Positions 1-10,870 of a stretch of DNA of 26,580 bases are shown here, in pieces (the stretch's first letter is position 1; every line of letters starts with the position of its first letter). The stretch is from Bimuria novae-zelandiae CBS 107.79. Lineage: Eukaryota; Ascomycota; Dothideomycetes; Pleosporales; Didymosphaeriaceae. The position numbers and the translations under genes are program-made. The DNA is taken from positions 1-26,580 of the forward strand of contig ML976756.1 in NCBI GenBank assembly GCA_010015655.1, in the 5' to 3' direction. The notes beneath the pieces are model-generated. The model saw only the letters and a program-made list of their open reading frames with translations, was not told the origin of the DNA and made no database searches.

Positions 1-29
1 TTGTTAGCCAATTATCAAGCAGCCAGCTC

Positions 30-2673
30 TTGTCGGTGCCCTTATTGTCGCTTTCCGTCCCATCTACGTCGTTTGAGATTTTCGAGGACAATGACGCCCT
101 AGAGGTGCTTACTAAAGTGGACAGTGAGCAGGTGCCTACAGAGCTTCAGGTTACCAATGGGGACAGTGAGGTCGTACATGCCGAACCAAAGAGCGGCTTT
201 CAAGCCCCGTACGACTACTCCTTTATTAATTAGTCGTCAAAGCGGCTAGAGGGTCTCCGTTAATTGCAACGCCCTCACCAAACAACTGCTTGGTGGTGGA
301 AATACGAAGTTCCTCTGTCCGGGGGGGAACTCGAAAGCCTCTGGTTTTTGTGTCAGGCTTACTATATATCAGGCAAAAGGAAGTGCCTATATAAAGTAAG
401 CCAGGGCAGCAAGTCCGTATTAAGCCATTTTAAGAGCCTTCATCTGAATACTTTCCTAGAGGAGACAGCCATCAGTATCACAACGTTTGATAACACTGTA
501 ACGCTTGACCTGCTGGATAGAACAGATCCCAAACAACAAGAGGTATATAGTCAGATTATAGAGACCTTTCGGCCGGAAACACTTTAACGGGACATCCTCC
601 AATGGGTAGTGCACGATAATATCCCATACAGGAAGCTTAATAGTGTATATTTTCGGAGAATCCTTAGCCGCATGTGCCCGTTTGTTAATTAAGGGGTGAT
701 ACCGTTCGGCACCACCGTCTCACGCTGGGTGCAGAAGGAGTATAAGGTTTACAAAAAGGACATAAAGATAGTGCTTAGTAAGGCTGTTAGTAAAATCCAC
801 TTATCATTTGACCTTTGGACAAGCCGTAGGAAGAAGGCTTTAAATGGTGTTACAGCTTACTTTATTAACGAGAATCTCCTGTGCCAAACCATACTTCTAG
901 CCCTCCCAGAGATGGACGATACCCATAGTGGCAAGAACATAGCAACGTGTACCCTTAAGGTTATTAAGGACTACGGATTTGAGAAGAATGTCAGCTACTT
1001 TGTCCTTAATAATGCCTCTTTAAACAATATTGCCGCTGAGGTGTTATACCTTAAGCTTGGTTTAAAACCTAGTTGACAACTCTCTTATTCTAGTCACATC
1101 CTCAACCTTATAGCACAAGCTACACTGTTTAGCAGCGACTATAAGGTCTTTAAAAGGGAGGTTGCCTCTGTTAGGGACTTTAAAGAGGAGGTTAGCCTTT
1201 GGAGAAAGAGGGGACTAGTTGGTATAGTACATTTAATTAGCCTATAGATTAACAGAAGCCTAGGACGGGTTAAGCGCTTTAATTAAGTACAAAGCAATGT
1301 GTAGAAAGAGGAAAATTAACAGTCCTAAGGCTCTACACCAATATATACGTTGATGCCAGGCAACGCTATAAGGTAAGTTTATTAAGATAACTCGCCCTTT
1401 AGCCCTCCCGCACACGCCTGTTAACCCTTTAGTAGCTGCTAATAGGGTTAGTAAAAGCCTTTTCAATCCCCTAATTAGCGTCTTGTTTTTTGGCAACCTC
1501 GTTTTTAGCTAACCAACACTATAGATGGAACTCCACCTTTGACGAAGCTGTACGATTTATACGCCTCCGCAACCCAATCGAGCACTTTCTAGATGTAGAA
1601 GCTTTTTGATACAGCAGTCTTGTCGCTAACAAGACGAAGAAACCACTCCACGAGAAACCAGATGACTCAGTTACCCGTGTAATATTCCAGAACCGTATGG
1701 GGAGCGACGACTGGGCTATACTTACTAAACTCGTGGAGTTGCTTAAACCAATCAAGGAGAGCACCAAAAGGCTTAAAGGAAGACTAGATAAGAATAGTGG
1801 CAGGGGTATTGCTAAGGTGTACCCCCTAATAGCACTTATATTAAGTAATTTTAAGAAGCTAAAGGATCAATATCAGCACTCTGCGACTTCGGATAGTAAG
1901 GCTTTTTAGGCGGTAATTAAACAAGGGTGGAGCAAGGCCAACTAATACTACACGAAACTTGACAATAGCCTGGTATACACGGCAGCTGTTTTTCTAGACC
2001 TACGACTTAAACTTAAGTACCTGCAAAAGGAGTGGACTGAGCAGGAGGCTGCCCGTCAGGTTAATAAGGTACGGGAGCTGTGGGAGTCAGATTATCGCCA
2101 TCTATCTCCGCCTAAGACGTTAACTAATGCCCTCTAAGAGACGTCTGCAAACGTTTAGCTGCATAAGAAGCGTAAATATAGCTCTATCGCCGACGCCCTT
2201 ACTTAGTCCTACAGCTTTCCCCCTCCTGCCAAAGCTCTAGATGAGTTTGCTGTATATACAACAGACCCACGAGATACTAACAAGGACCTTATCCCCTCCC
2301 AGTACTAGAGACGAGCAGACATACGTGCAAAGTACCCTACGCTTTCTCTTATGGCTATTGACGTTCTGGCGATCCCTGCCATGAGCTCCGAACCAGAGAG
2401 AATCTTCAGCCAAGCCGGCAACACCCTTACGGCCCGTCGAAATCGGCTCTCTAAACAATCTGTGGAGGCTGCCCTTTGTTTATCAAGCTAGGCCAAATCA
2501 GGACTCATCCAAATGGGGCTGCACGTCGAGGAACTTCGTGGAAGCCTAACCGCTGAGGTGAATACCCTGCTTAACAACCCTACCCAGGTGTATAAGGACG
2601 ACGACGTTGACGAGCTTTTTCGTGAGAGCTGGGAGGGGATACAGATCAGGAGTGACGGTAATAGTAGCCAGTG
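30..2673 (+). pseudogene. hAT transposase 1, RIP-eroded
   Basis: Read with stops, the frame shows the hAT layout in order. A BED-like zinc-finger region lies near 285-450 (FLCQA followed by HFKSLH). The first catalytic block is LSFDLWTSR near 810. A block near 1010 reads VLNNAS where the family has a D-N-A-S motif, a D-to-N change fitting G-to-A mutation. Further on come HILNLIAQA near 1095, the RWNST-like block WNSTFDEAVRF near 1525 and FLDLRLKLKYL near 1995. The C-terminal dimerisation domain is at 2340-2500 (AIDVLAIPAMSSEPERIFSQ). Many in-frame TAG/TAA codons stand where Trp or Gln is expected, as after CpA-to-TpA change. The longest open piece is 696-1076. The stretch 1240-1500 is poorly recognisable. 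It is certainly non-functional as it stands. Confidence 0.85.
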
Positions 2674-2903
2674 AAGCGTCAAATATATACTATAGCCTAT
2701 AGTACAGAATTATATGTGACAGCTTTCAACTCTCTAAAAACACTTTCACTGACACTAAGCTCAACACTAAGGACCTCCGGGGACCTTGATATTGGAGTGA
2801 TTTTAAGCTTTCTACTACGTTTGATCCTTTGCCTGTACAAGTTAGTACTATGGGTCGGTCGGTTTCAGTTTCTCCATGGATTTATCCAGTCCACCCGGAG
2901 CAA

Positions 2904-2928
2904 ATGGATGGAGCTCCAATCCATCCAT
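2904..2928. repeat. Subterminal inverted repeat of hAT 1
   Basis: ATGGATGGA at 2904-2912 pairs exactly with TCCATCCAT at 2920-2928 around a 7-base loop. A further short inverted pair (AGTAC and GTACT) follows at 2931-2943 and spans the presumed element end. Such sites near hAT ends are usually transposase-binding sequences; that role is inferred here. Confidence 0.55.
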
Positions 2929-2939
2929 GCAGTACACTG

Positions 2940-3242
2940 TACTAAGTAAAATAAGCCTAAGTTATAATATATACTCGTTACTAAATAAGTATAACTTTCT
3001 TAGAATTATTACGCACTTTATAGGTAAGTATTAATATTTTTATTAAAATTTATTAAGTCTAATATTTCTAGCGCTAAAGTCCATATAAAATAAGATCTAA
3101 TAGATTCTTAGCTATATAGGGTAATTTAAGGTGGCACGTACTATTAATAATATTATAAATTAACTAACTTTAAGCTATAGGTATAAAACACTAATAATAT
3201 AATATTTTTATTACTTTTTAAGCGCTATTTAATAACTATAAT
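2940..3242. other. AT-rich, TpA-dense DNA left of the copia element
   Basis: No intact gene is visible. The sequence is very AT-rich, dense in TAA/TAG in every frame, and matches the mutated flank on the far side of the copia insertion in composition. The frame that joins across the insertion to the second hAT transposase gives a weak hAT-like reading near 3168-3200 (GIKH, two stops, YNI). It may therefore be an eroded N-terminal part of that transposase. Confidence 0.45.
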
Positions 3243-3247
3243 AATAT
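3243..3247. repeat. Target-site duplication, left copy (AATAT)
   Basis: These five bases directly before the 5' LTR recur at 9065-9069 directly after the 3' LTR. Five bases is the usual duplication size for Ty1/copia integrases. The sequence is low-complexity, so a chance match cannot be excluded. Confidence 0.6.
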
Positions 3248-3489
3248 TATTGGCTTTAAACCTGCGCAACACTGCTACGGCTTTCACCGCCATGCAGTTT
3301 GCCTGCGGTTTATTACGTAGTTTGCCTGTAGTTTGTTGCGCTAGTCCTGATTAGGCTAGCAAGGGACAAACCACGCTCGATAAATACTTCTTATAATAGC
3401 CCACCACAATAGATCTGTAATTAAGAATCAAATTAATACCACATCGTTGCAACGAAGTCTTGATCCAATAGCCTATTACCATATCAATA
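3248..3489 (+). repeat. 5' LTR of the copia element
   Basis: 242 bp aligning without gaps to 8823-9064. It starts TATTG where the partner starts TGTTG, so the canonical TG was changed to TA, and it ends CAATA. By hand I count about 24 differences from the 3' LTR, all transitions. Confidence 0.93.
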
Positions 3490-3849
3490 CTAATCAGTGG
3501 TTGCTACACCACAGATCGGCAAGATATACTGTGTACAGGGAATCTCAGCGCACGTTTCAGGCTGAGTATTCTGGCGATAGAAGCGGTTAGCGCATGCCTC
3601 CTCCCCTACTAAGGCCCAGAATACAGCATCGCTAGTGCGAAGTACAGGTACGACAAGCTCACTGCTATCCTGTATCAGGATCAGCGGCGCCTCGTATTTA
3701 AAGGATCGCTCCGCCTGGATTGTCCCTACCAAGGCTTAGTTCGGAAGGAGATTTGCGTCAACTACGCTAACTCTTATTAAATCACACTAATCACAGGCCT
3801 ACATCCAAAACACTATTATAAAGTACACCTAAATAAAGGATCGCTCGTG

Positions 3850-5300
3850 GTACCTAGATAAGACAATCTATAAGGACTAGTACGCTAACTAAGATTTTAA
3901 TATCGCCGACGCCACCGTTAATACAGACAAACTTAACACTATAGTTATTAACTAGATAATACAAGTAGAAGAAGATAACATATTTAACCTGTTTCTACTA
4001 CTTAAGTTTAAGGAGTATTTCGAGAATTTCACCCGCGATCTCTTTAATAGCATTAATAAGCATATCTAAAAAGCACTTAAAGAGCTCCTCTACTAGCAAG
4101 GCATCTATATTAAGCAAGATAATAGTAATAATCTCCCTAACTAATTTGCAGAACTCCTTATATTAACTGCTATTCTAAAATAGCCCGGTAAGCATCTTAA
4201 GCTTATAAGGCTCTACGAAGGCTTCAAGTGCCACCAGATTATAGATAATAAAGAATAATAACGATAGCAGTAAGCTCCGCTAGGTAGAGGATTATTATTA
4301 TTATTATAACCTGGATTTACGCCTGTGCAGAACAACTCTTATTTGCTTACTAACCTCGCTAAGTTATACACGCCAGAGCAGAAGTATTTAGGTAATAAAT
4401 ACGACATCCTTAAGACAAAGATTAAGGTGTTTAACGACCTCTACACCAAGGTTAGGATTAATAAGGATAAGCAGTACAAAATGGCACTCTCTATTATGCT
4501 TATTAGCCAAGCGCTTTAGTATTACTACGATCACATTGCTCCCTAGGCGCTTACGCTTACTTATAATATAATGCTTAACAAGCTACGCACGTACTTCAAC
4601 ACCACATAAGCTTACTAGATATACCTCTAGAAGTGGCATAGCACTACGCTTAAGAGCGTTATAACTGCTAACCCTAAGAAAGACCCTATAAAGTGTCTTA
4701 AAATAGTTATTAGTAAGATAAACATGCTCTATTAGGCACTATTACAGGACTAGGGTAAGAGCTATAATTAGTATTTGCTTGCGTAATAGCTCCTTAGCGC
4801 ATGTCGTAGTATTAAAGCAACTACTATAGCTTGCTTAAAGCTAGCGACTATATTTAAAGGTGTTACTATAGATCTCCGCAACGTAGTTAGCATATAGTTA
4901 AGCTATTATCCTAATAGCCAGTTTCTATCACAAGATGCAGATAAGTAGTATTACACTAACTACCACTATATCCGCAATAATCGACAAGCTACAGGATTAT
5001 TAGATAATAACTACTATAGCTACTGCTATTAAGGTTAAGGCGGATCGCGCGGCAATCGATTTAATAATAATAACTATTAGTTAAACTACTTAGGTAATTA
5101 CTATAATAAGACATGCTTTATCTGCAAGCAGCCTAAGTGCTAATTAACTTAACACTTAAAGAAGAAGCGCATAGAGTATTGCTAACGCTATAATTAATAC
5201 GCTTAAGATAATTCTAATGCCCTAAGCTATAAAGTGTTTCTCGCCAGCCATGAAGGCATAGAGCTTGAAGACAGCGACGGTAGCGATAATAATGCTAGTA
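3850..5300 (+). pseudogene. copia gag region with zinc knuckle
   Basis: Reading through stops gives a gag-like protein. The longest clean piece is at 4325-4519 (begins MQNNSYLLTNLAKLY). A knuckle follows at 5114-5155: C-x2-C-x4-C, then a stop, L-T, a stop and H, matching the fungal copia pattern C..C....CWST.H with Trp turned into a stop codon. After the knuckle comes a basic stretch and then an acidic stretch (ELEDSDGSDNN, near 5255). The protein would package the element RNA. It is a pseudogene with more than ten stops. Confidence 0.8.
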
Positions 5301-5800
5301 ATAATAATATTAAAGTATATTTTACTAATTAAGTCTACTTAACTACATCCTATAGCAAGGTTAACGGCGACGCCATTATCTCTAGCCTTAATAACGCTAC
5401 CGCACTTTATGCAATCACAGGTAATAATCCTTATATCTCTAGTAAAGCAAATAACGATACTTAACTCTTCTTATTTAATTCACGCTACAGCGCAGATATC
5501 TTTAAGGTATTATGCCTAACACTAGTGTAGCTAGTGTCTTAACTATTAGCAAGATATAAGTGAAGGCGCTGCAGCTTATTTAACTATTTATAGTTATTAA
5601 TAAGTCCACCGCAGGATATTGTTAAATCTAATTTAGAAATAATATAGAGTATTTCTCCTTTAGCAACGTCAATGTCAGCACGCCATTTAGTATAATTACT
5701 TTTATAGTAATACTAACTAACACACTATTTCTACTCTACTTAAATAATATAGATTATTATAGTATCTTCTTTAACAACATCGATAATATGCTCGTTCAAG
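5300..5800 (+). pseudogene. copia aspartic protease region
   Basis: After a stretch reading NALYAITGNNP comes FNSRYSADIFK and then, one base out of frame, M-P-N-T-S at 5512-5526. In fungal copia proteins this place holds the protease motif M-P-D-T-G. Asp has become Asn and Gly has become Ser, both G-to-A changes, so the active site is gone. A one-base frameshift lies near 5507. The region would normally cleave the polyprotein. Confidence 0.65.
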
Positions 5801-5839
5801 GTGGCAAAGAATTCCTAATTGTCCGTAAATAGGAATATC

Positions 5840-6660
5840 CATAGCTCCTGCTTAATAAACAAGAAACCATTATCTACTACTTAACCAAGACTAAGCTGCG
5901 CTAGCTTTACTAATGCTTTAGTTATCCTACTACTAGACGACTGCACAAGATCCTTAGTAAAGCAGGCCATAAAGATATTAATAAGGACATTATTAATCGC
6001 ATTAATAAGTACTATTACTAGTGTTAAATCTACAGCAAAGCACCTGGCCGTTTCCGCTTTACTATTTATAATAATATAGACTTTAACTCATGCGTTATTG
6101 TTAATATAATATACATTAATTAGAAACTAGTACTCTACGCAGTTAATAAAGCCACAGCTTTTTAAGCTACTTAATTTATGCTAAATATCTAGGCAACCAC
6201 TACTTGGGATCTCCTTCGCGCTATATGAATCGATATATACGTTGGTCCTCTCGACGTCATTAAGACAGATGCTGGCAAGAACTTTATTACTAATAAGTTT
6301 ATTAATAACGCCACGTCACTTGCAATTAAGGTTAAGGAAGTCCTAATAGAGGCACATTATTTAATTAGCAAGGTTAAACGCTATTATGCTCCCATTCGCC
6401 GTGCTTATAAGGTAATCTCTATAGACGTTAGACGCACAATCGCTCTCGAATATATCTTATAGATGGCTATTAAGGCTATTAATAACACCGCAGGTCTTAA
6501 CGGACTTGTCCTAACTCTTCTCGTCTTTAGAGCATATCCTCGCCTGTTAAAGAAATTACTACTATCGCTGTCTATTACCGCCCGCGGCGCTATAGTGCGT
6601 AAAGCAATGGCTAAAGTGCGCAAGATTAAGGCAAAGCGCTAAGTTAATAAGGCTCTTGTA
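5840..6660 (+). pseudogene. copia GAG-pre-integrase and integrase core
   Basis: The pre-integrase part (5870-6020) reads LLLNKQETIIYYL, then the SYPTTRRLHKILSKAGH block. The rve-type core follows: the DVIKTDAGKNFITN block near 6260 carries the catalytic TDAG, and IEAHYLISKVKRYYAP near 6345 matches the VEAHHS...VERYHAP block, with the catalytic Glu of that motif replaced by Lys. Downstream, MAIKAINNTAGLNGL fits the conserved copia tail. Several Trp and Gln codons are stops. This is the best-preserved part of the element. Confidence 0.85.
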
Positions 6661-7189
6661 ACTCGTAATAGTCCTAATATAACTAATATTTTACTATTAC
6701 CTATTCTAAGTAGCGTTAAGGTCTAGTAAAAGAACTATAAATAGTCTAGCCTGCATTAAATAATCGCCCTCTACGTTAATAAGTAATCCGTGGTTATTAA
6801 AATTAATAATAAATAAGTTACCTTCTATATTACCGTAGTGCGCCTGTATTATATAGACGATACAACCATTATTACCACTCTCGCAGAGGACAAGGATAAT
6901 GGTGGCTTTAATAATAATTTTACTCCTATTATAGAGGAGCCCGCGCTTAAGCGTAAGCGCGGTAGGCTAAAAGGCTTAAGGAATAAGCTAAAACTTAATA
7001 AAGTTATAACTACTATAGTTAACCTTAATTAACGTGAGCGTAATAATCTTATCCTAGCTAAGAAGCTACAAGTAGTTAGCAAGATTATAATACTAGGGTA
7101 ACTATTTAAAGCATCTATAAAGGCAGAGATTAACGCCCTTATAATATAAGATGTTTTTTGCTTTAAGAAGTATAGTCCTTACTATTATA

Positions 7190-7960
7190 ATAAGGTCCGT
7201 ATCTTTAAGTCACGCATTATTAATAAAGTTAAGGGCAAGACTACTAATCGCCTGTATAAGAAGTCCTGTCTTATTATCTAAGGATACGCTAATAATAATA
7301 AAAAGCTTGTCCTAACATAGTCTCCTACTATCTAGCGTGCAAGCCAGCGTGTGATTATCGCTCTAGCACTATTACTATTAAAGCTAGGCATGTACCTCTG
7401 GCTCCGTGACATTACTCAGGCCTATACGCAATTGGATGATCCACTCTAGCGTACTATTATAGCTAACATACTAGCCCAGCTCAAGGAAAGTTATCCAACA
7501 AATATAGTTATAGTTATTATTAAGCTACTATACGGTATTGCTGAAGCAGGTGCCTATTAGTAGTTAACGTATAATAAACACTACACTAAGACTCTCTATA
7601 TAGTAATATTTACTTATAATCTATACCTACTTATTAGTAAGGCTAATAGTAAGTGCTTTAGCATTATTAGCATGTAAACTAACGACACGCCTAGTCTATC
7701 TAATAAAGCTTTTATAGATCTTAAGGACTAAGAGCTACATTTTAAGGCCAAGCTTAAGTAGTTTCTCTTACTAGACGCGTAAATTAACTTTAACGGCTAT
7801 ATTATTAAGCTTAATAATAATAATCGCGCTATTACTCTACGCTAGAAGAAGCAAGGCGAGAAGCTAGAAATAGTTAATAATAAGTAATTATACATTTAAT
7901 AGCGCGCTCGAGGTGCTTACATTATAATAATCTGTTAACCTAAGGCGAGCTTTAACCTCG
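7190..7960 (+). pseudogene. copia reverse transcriptase
   Basis: The RVT_2-type reverse transcriptase is recognisable from LRDITQAYTQLDDPL near 7405 (fungal copia D.TQAY.QS/L blocks) and from KLLYGIAEAGAY followed by two stops near 7525, where the family has G.PEAG.HW. The block at 7665-7720, with T-N-D where the family has the catalytic T/V-D-D, shows a D-to-N change. INFNGYIIKL near 7785 is the conserved L.FNG motif. The enzyme would copy element RNA into DNA; it cannot here. Confidence 0.82.
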
Positions 7961-8039
7961 CCGCCGTAGCCTAAGCAAGTGAGCCTATAAAAGAAGAAAT
8001 TACTAGATTAAATAAGCGTATTATCTAGTAAAAGGAGAA

Positions 8040-8640
8040 TATTACTCGCGGCCTTAACTTCATCCTACTAGACTTAAGCAACTTAAAGCTATACGCTTTT
8101 ATTAACGCATTATTTACTAATAATAAGGACATGTTATTATAAATAGACTTCGTTATCACGCTCGGCAATAAGACTAAAGATAGTAATTATAACTTTAAGT
8201 TTACTAGCAATATTATCTACTAGTTATCTATTAAGTGTAAACGCGTCACTCGTAGCGTCCTTGTATCTAAGATCTACGCGATAGCCTATAGAGTTAATAT
8301 TATAATTATAATTAGCGGTATAATTAATATAATTATGTAGTAACTTAACCTCCCTAATATCTCTATCGTTATGTGCACTAACTTACGCTCCTTATATAAT
8401 TGCCTTATTAAGCTTAGCACTACTAAGGAGAAGCGCCTTATAATTAATATTATAGCTCTGCGTAAGGCCTATAAGTGCAATAATCTTATAGATATCCGCT
8501 AGATTAATAGACGTGACAATCTAGCAGACTTAATAACCAAGGCTAGCTCTAACTTAGCTATAGAGTATCTTATTAACTATAACTAGCTTAAGCTTCGCGT
8601 ACAAGGCTAGGTCAATCGTGCTAAAGTTAACACCTTAGAG
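8040..8640 (+). pseudogene. copia RNase H
   Basis: The stretch contains KCKRVTRSVLVSKIYAIAY near 8240 (family: KR.TRSVLA.E.YA), VMCTNLRSLYNCLIKL near 8370 (family: CTDS.SLYD.L.KL), the KEKRLIINI block near 8430 and RRDNLADLITKA near 8510 (family: NPADALTK). The catalytic Glu and Asp positions are replaced by Lys and Asn respectively. The end of the coding region is near 8640. Confidence 0.82.
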
Positions 8641-8822
8641 TATAATTATAATAGCAAGAAGTAGTGAGTCTATAAAAGGAGCAGCGAGATAGGTACTAAG
8701 AGGACGCGCACTAGCGCTAGTCTGGTTAGAAAACTAGCAACTGTTATAGATTGTGTTTTATTGCAGATTTGAGCGTTCTGGGCTAAACTGGCCACATGTA
8801 GCATAAAAGAAAAAATAGCTAG

Positions 8823-9064
8823 TGTTGGCTTCAAACCTGCGCAACACTACTACGGCTTTTACTACTATATAGTTTGCCTGCAGTTTGTTGCGTAGTTTAC
8901 CTATAGTTTGTTGCGCTAGTCCTGATTGGGCTAGCAAGGGACAAACCACGCTCGATAAATACTTCTCACAACAGCCCACCACAATAGATCTGCAATCAAG
9001 AATCAAATCAATACCACATCGTTGCAACGAAGTCTTGATCCAACAGCCTATTGCCGTATCAATA
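8823..9064 (+). repeat. 3' LTR of the copia element
   Basis: 242 bp, gap-free match to 3248-3489 at a constant offset of 5575. It keeps the TG start. It holds T or A at about 10 of the 24 differing sites and the 5' LTR at about 14, so both copies were mutated independently. Confidence 0.93.
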
Positions 9065-9069
9065 AATAT
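9065..9069. repeat. Target-site duplication, right copy (AATAT)
   Basis: Matches 3243-3247 and directly follows the inferred LTR end. It supports an element that has not recombined with another copy since it inserted. Confidence 0.6.
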
Positions 9070-9070
9070 A

Positions 9071-10550
9071 AATTAGACTTAAGTTATCCTTAGCGTAATT
9101 AAGGAGTACAGAATTAATTAGTAACTGTATTATTTTACAGATAATAACGCGTTAAATAATAACTATATAATATTAATAAACTTAATATATTAATACTTAA
9201 AAATAATATAATTAGTGCTTAGTACTATATATGCTGCGCTAGGCATATAATTAACCTAGTATTAAAAGCTTTTATTTATAGTAAAGGCGTAAGTAAATTT
9301 AAATAAGAACTCGCCTAGGCATTACTTTCTAATTAATATACTATATATTATAAGTATAGCGTTATTAGCAAGCTACACAACTTTATTAATGCTATTTATA
9401 ACTTGTATAAATATAAACGAGCTTTTTAAGAGATATAGCGTATAGTGCTTAATAAGGACAAGCTCTTTACGTTCTTCACGCTTAACTTAGTCTAAGATGG
9501 CGGGATTTAGTAGTATAGTATTTATTTTATAATACTCCGTTGCTGCGGGCTCAAGGAGGCTATACGCCAGTACTTTAAGAAGGCGAAAAACGACACCTCC
9601 GCCCTCGGTGATAGCTACAATCTTGACACTGACGCGCTCACGCCCGACGATTGGGACGAGGCAGAGCTCATCAGGAAGGTGTTGCAGCCGTTTTACGAGA
9701 ATACGAAGTCACTGGAGGGCAATAACAGCCAGAGTGAATTCGGCAACTTATGGCAGACGATATTCAATTTGCAAGAACTCTACGAGGTGCTCACTGACGA
9801 CGTTAGTAAATATGACGGCTTCGAGCTCTCTGAGTACGTACAACAAGGCGTCGCGCTTGCCACGGAGAAGCTTATCACATACTTCGTGAAAATAGTCATC
9901 GACCTAACGCCCTCGCTCTATTGCGTGGCCACAGCTATGCACCCTCTGCTGCGACTCCAATGGTTCAAAACACACTGGAAGCGTCACCCTGACTGGCATA
10001 GGAAGGCCGAAAAGTCTCTCCGCGAGCTCTTCAGGGAGTACCTTGACGCCGTCGAGGCACAAGAGTCGGCGGAGATGGAGGAAATCGATGCGCCGTCCCG
10101 ACGTAAGGTGCCAGGTGCCTACGCATCAGATGATCGCCGGCAGCGTACAATGGCCGTGGATCTCCATTTTCTCACAGGCAAACGCTCTCACAAGCGTTAT
10201 AAACGTACAAGTGAGCTGGACGAGTATTTCGATAGTCTATTTGACGACACGCTGGCCGCCGAACAGTCTCCAGAAATAGCTGCTCTGCTCGCTGACCCGC
10301 AACCCTGGTGGACGCAGATAGGCCAGAAACGCTTTCCTATCGTTTATAAGATGGCAATTGACGTGCTCTCAGTGCCATCGACCTTATGCGATTGCGAGAG
10401 AGTCTTCAGCTCTGCTAAACGTACTATAACTTACGACTAAAACCTGCTATCCCTAGCCTTAATTAAAGTAACTTAGCTACAGAAGAACTAGCTACGGAGA
10501 GCTATTATTAATAGTTACCTTATAAAGCTTATAAAGTATATATCTTAGAA
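9071..10550 (+). pseudogene. hAT transposase 2, with a clean central segment
   Basis: Just right of the copia LTR the frame reads ILSVIKEYRIN, then YYFTDN and ALNNN near 9130-9160 (family: YFVTDNA.NND). After a frame change come CARHIINLVLKAF near 9235 (family: C..HIINL) and KLHNFINAIY near 9370. Next is DGGI with two stops before YSIYF near 9500, the DGG.RWNST.. block with Trp lost. From 9514 to 10440 the frame is fully open (about 308 codons) at normal base composition. It includes HPLLRLQWFKTHWKRHP and the dimerisation domain AIDVLSVPSTLCDCERVFSS at 10350-10430. After the TAA at 10438 the frame continues recognisably but with stops to about 10550. Confidence 0.8.
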
Positions 10551-10689
10551 AAATAGTAGTAAGAAGATTAGGGTAATCTGCATTAATAATAAGCGTAATA
10601 AGCTCTCTAAGGTAGCTAAAAATAACCTTTACTCTATAGACTTTCCTAATTAAGAAATTTGTACCGTTTTCTACGGCGTCATGTATAAT

Positions 10690-10870
10690 TACGGTCCGTA
10701 GAAGCTTTAATTCACTACGTACGGAGACCTCTCCGTACGTACAAGACCTCCCTATCTTTCGGTACGCACGTAATTGCCATATCAAAGTTACGGTGCCGTA
10801 GTTGCCCTGTACGGTACGGAATACGGTACGTTGGAAACGCTGCCAATTATACTCAGAGTCCCATACCGTA
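10690..10870. repeat. Cluster of TACGG/CCGTA repeats with a hairpin, right end of hAT 2
   Basis: TACGG occurs at 10690, 10720, 10789, 10810, 10815 and 10822, and its complement CCGTA at 10696, 10733, 10796 and 10866. Two pairs form compact dyads (10690-10700 and 10789-10800). The largest is a perfect 11-bp inverted repeat, 10716-10726 with 10731-10741, with loop ACCT. Short repeated motifs in both orientations inside transposon ends are typical hAT transposase-binding arrays. The position, beyond the transposase 3' end, fits that role. Confidence 0.6.

Larger units (their letters stand above)
1..2939 (+). mobile_element. hAT-family DNA transposon 1, degraded, right part
   Basis: This is a class II hAT element with one transposase pseudogene on the plus strand, followed by about 260 non-coding bases. 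The right end is placed at 2939 because the minus strand there reads CAGTGTACT, the CAGNG-like start common to hAT termini, and because an inverted repeat lies just inside it. The left terminus is not seen and probably lies outside the window, so the 8-bp target duplication expected of hAT elements (right copy would begin at 2940) cannot be tested. Family assignment is firm from the protein; the exact right end is inference. Confidence 0.7.
3248..9064 (+). mobile_element. Ty1/copia LTR retrotransposon, full-length but dead
   Basis: A 5.8-kb element with two 242-bp LTRs flanked by AATAT. Between them the plus strand holds, in order, gag with a zinc knuckle, protease, integrase, reverse transcriptase and RNase H. 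Integrase before RT is the diagnostic copia order (gypsy has the reverse). Every domain is broken by TAG/TAA and missense changes typical of RIP in CpA context, while CpG remains frequent. The LTR ends fit an ancestral TGTTG...CAACA. A purine-rich tract (8805-8815) just upstream of the 3' LTR is the likely polypurine tract. The primer-binding site after 3489 was not matched to a tRNA. Confidence 0.93.

Noticed and set aside
3490..3520. Possible tRNA primer-binding site after the 5' LTR
   Set aside because: The sequence after 3489 could not be matched to the 3' end or an internal half of a tRNA by eye, and RIP has altered it, so no site is annotated.
3490..3732. 80-codon minus-strand frame just inside the copia 5' LTR
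   Set aside because: It is in the element's untranslated leader, antisense to the element, with no family resemblance.
4260..8640. Extreme TAA/TTA/ATT repetition resembling microsatellites, mitochondrial DNA or an alternative genetic code
   Set aside because: The same stretch reads as a copia polyprotein with stops at Trp and Gln positions and keeps many CpG sites. RIP in CpA context explains it.
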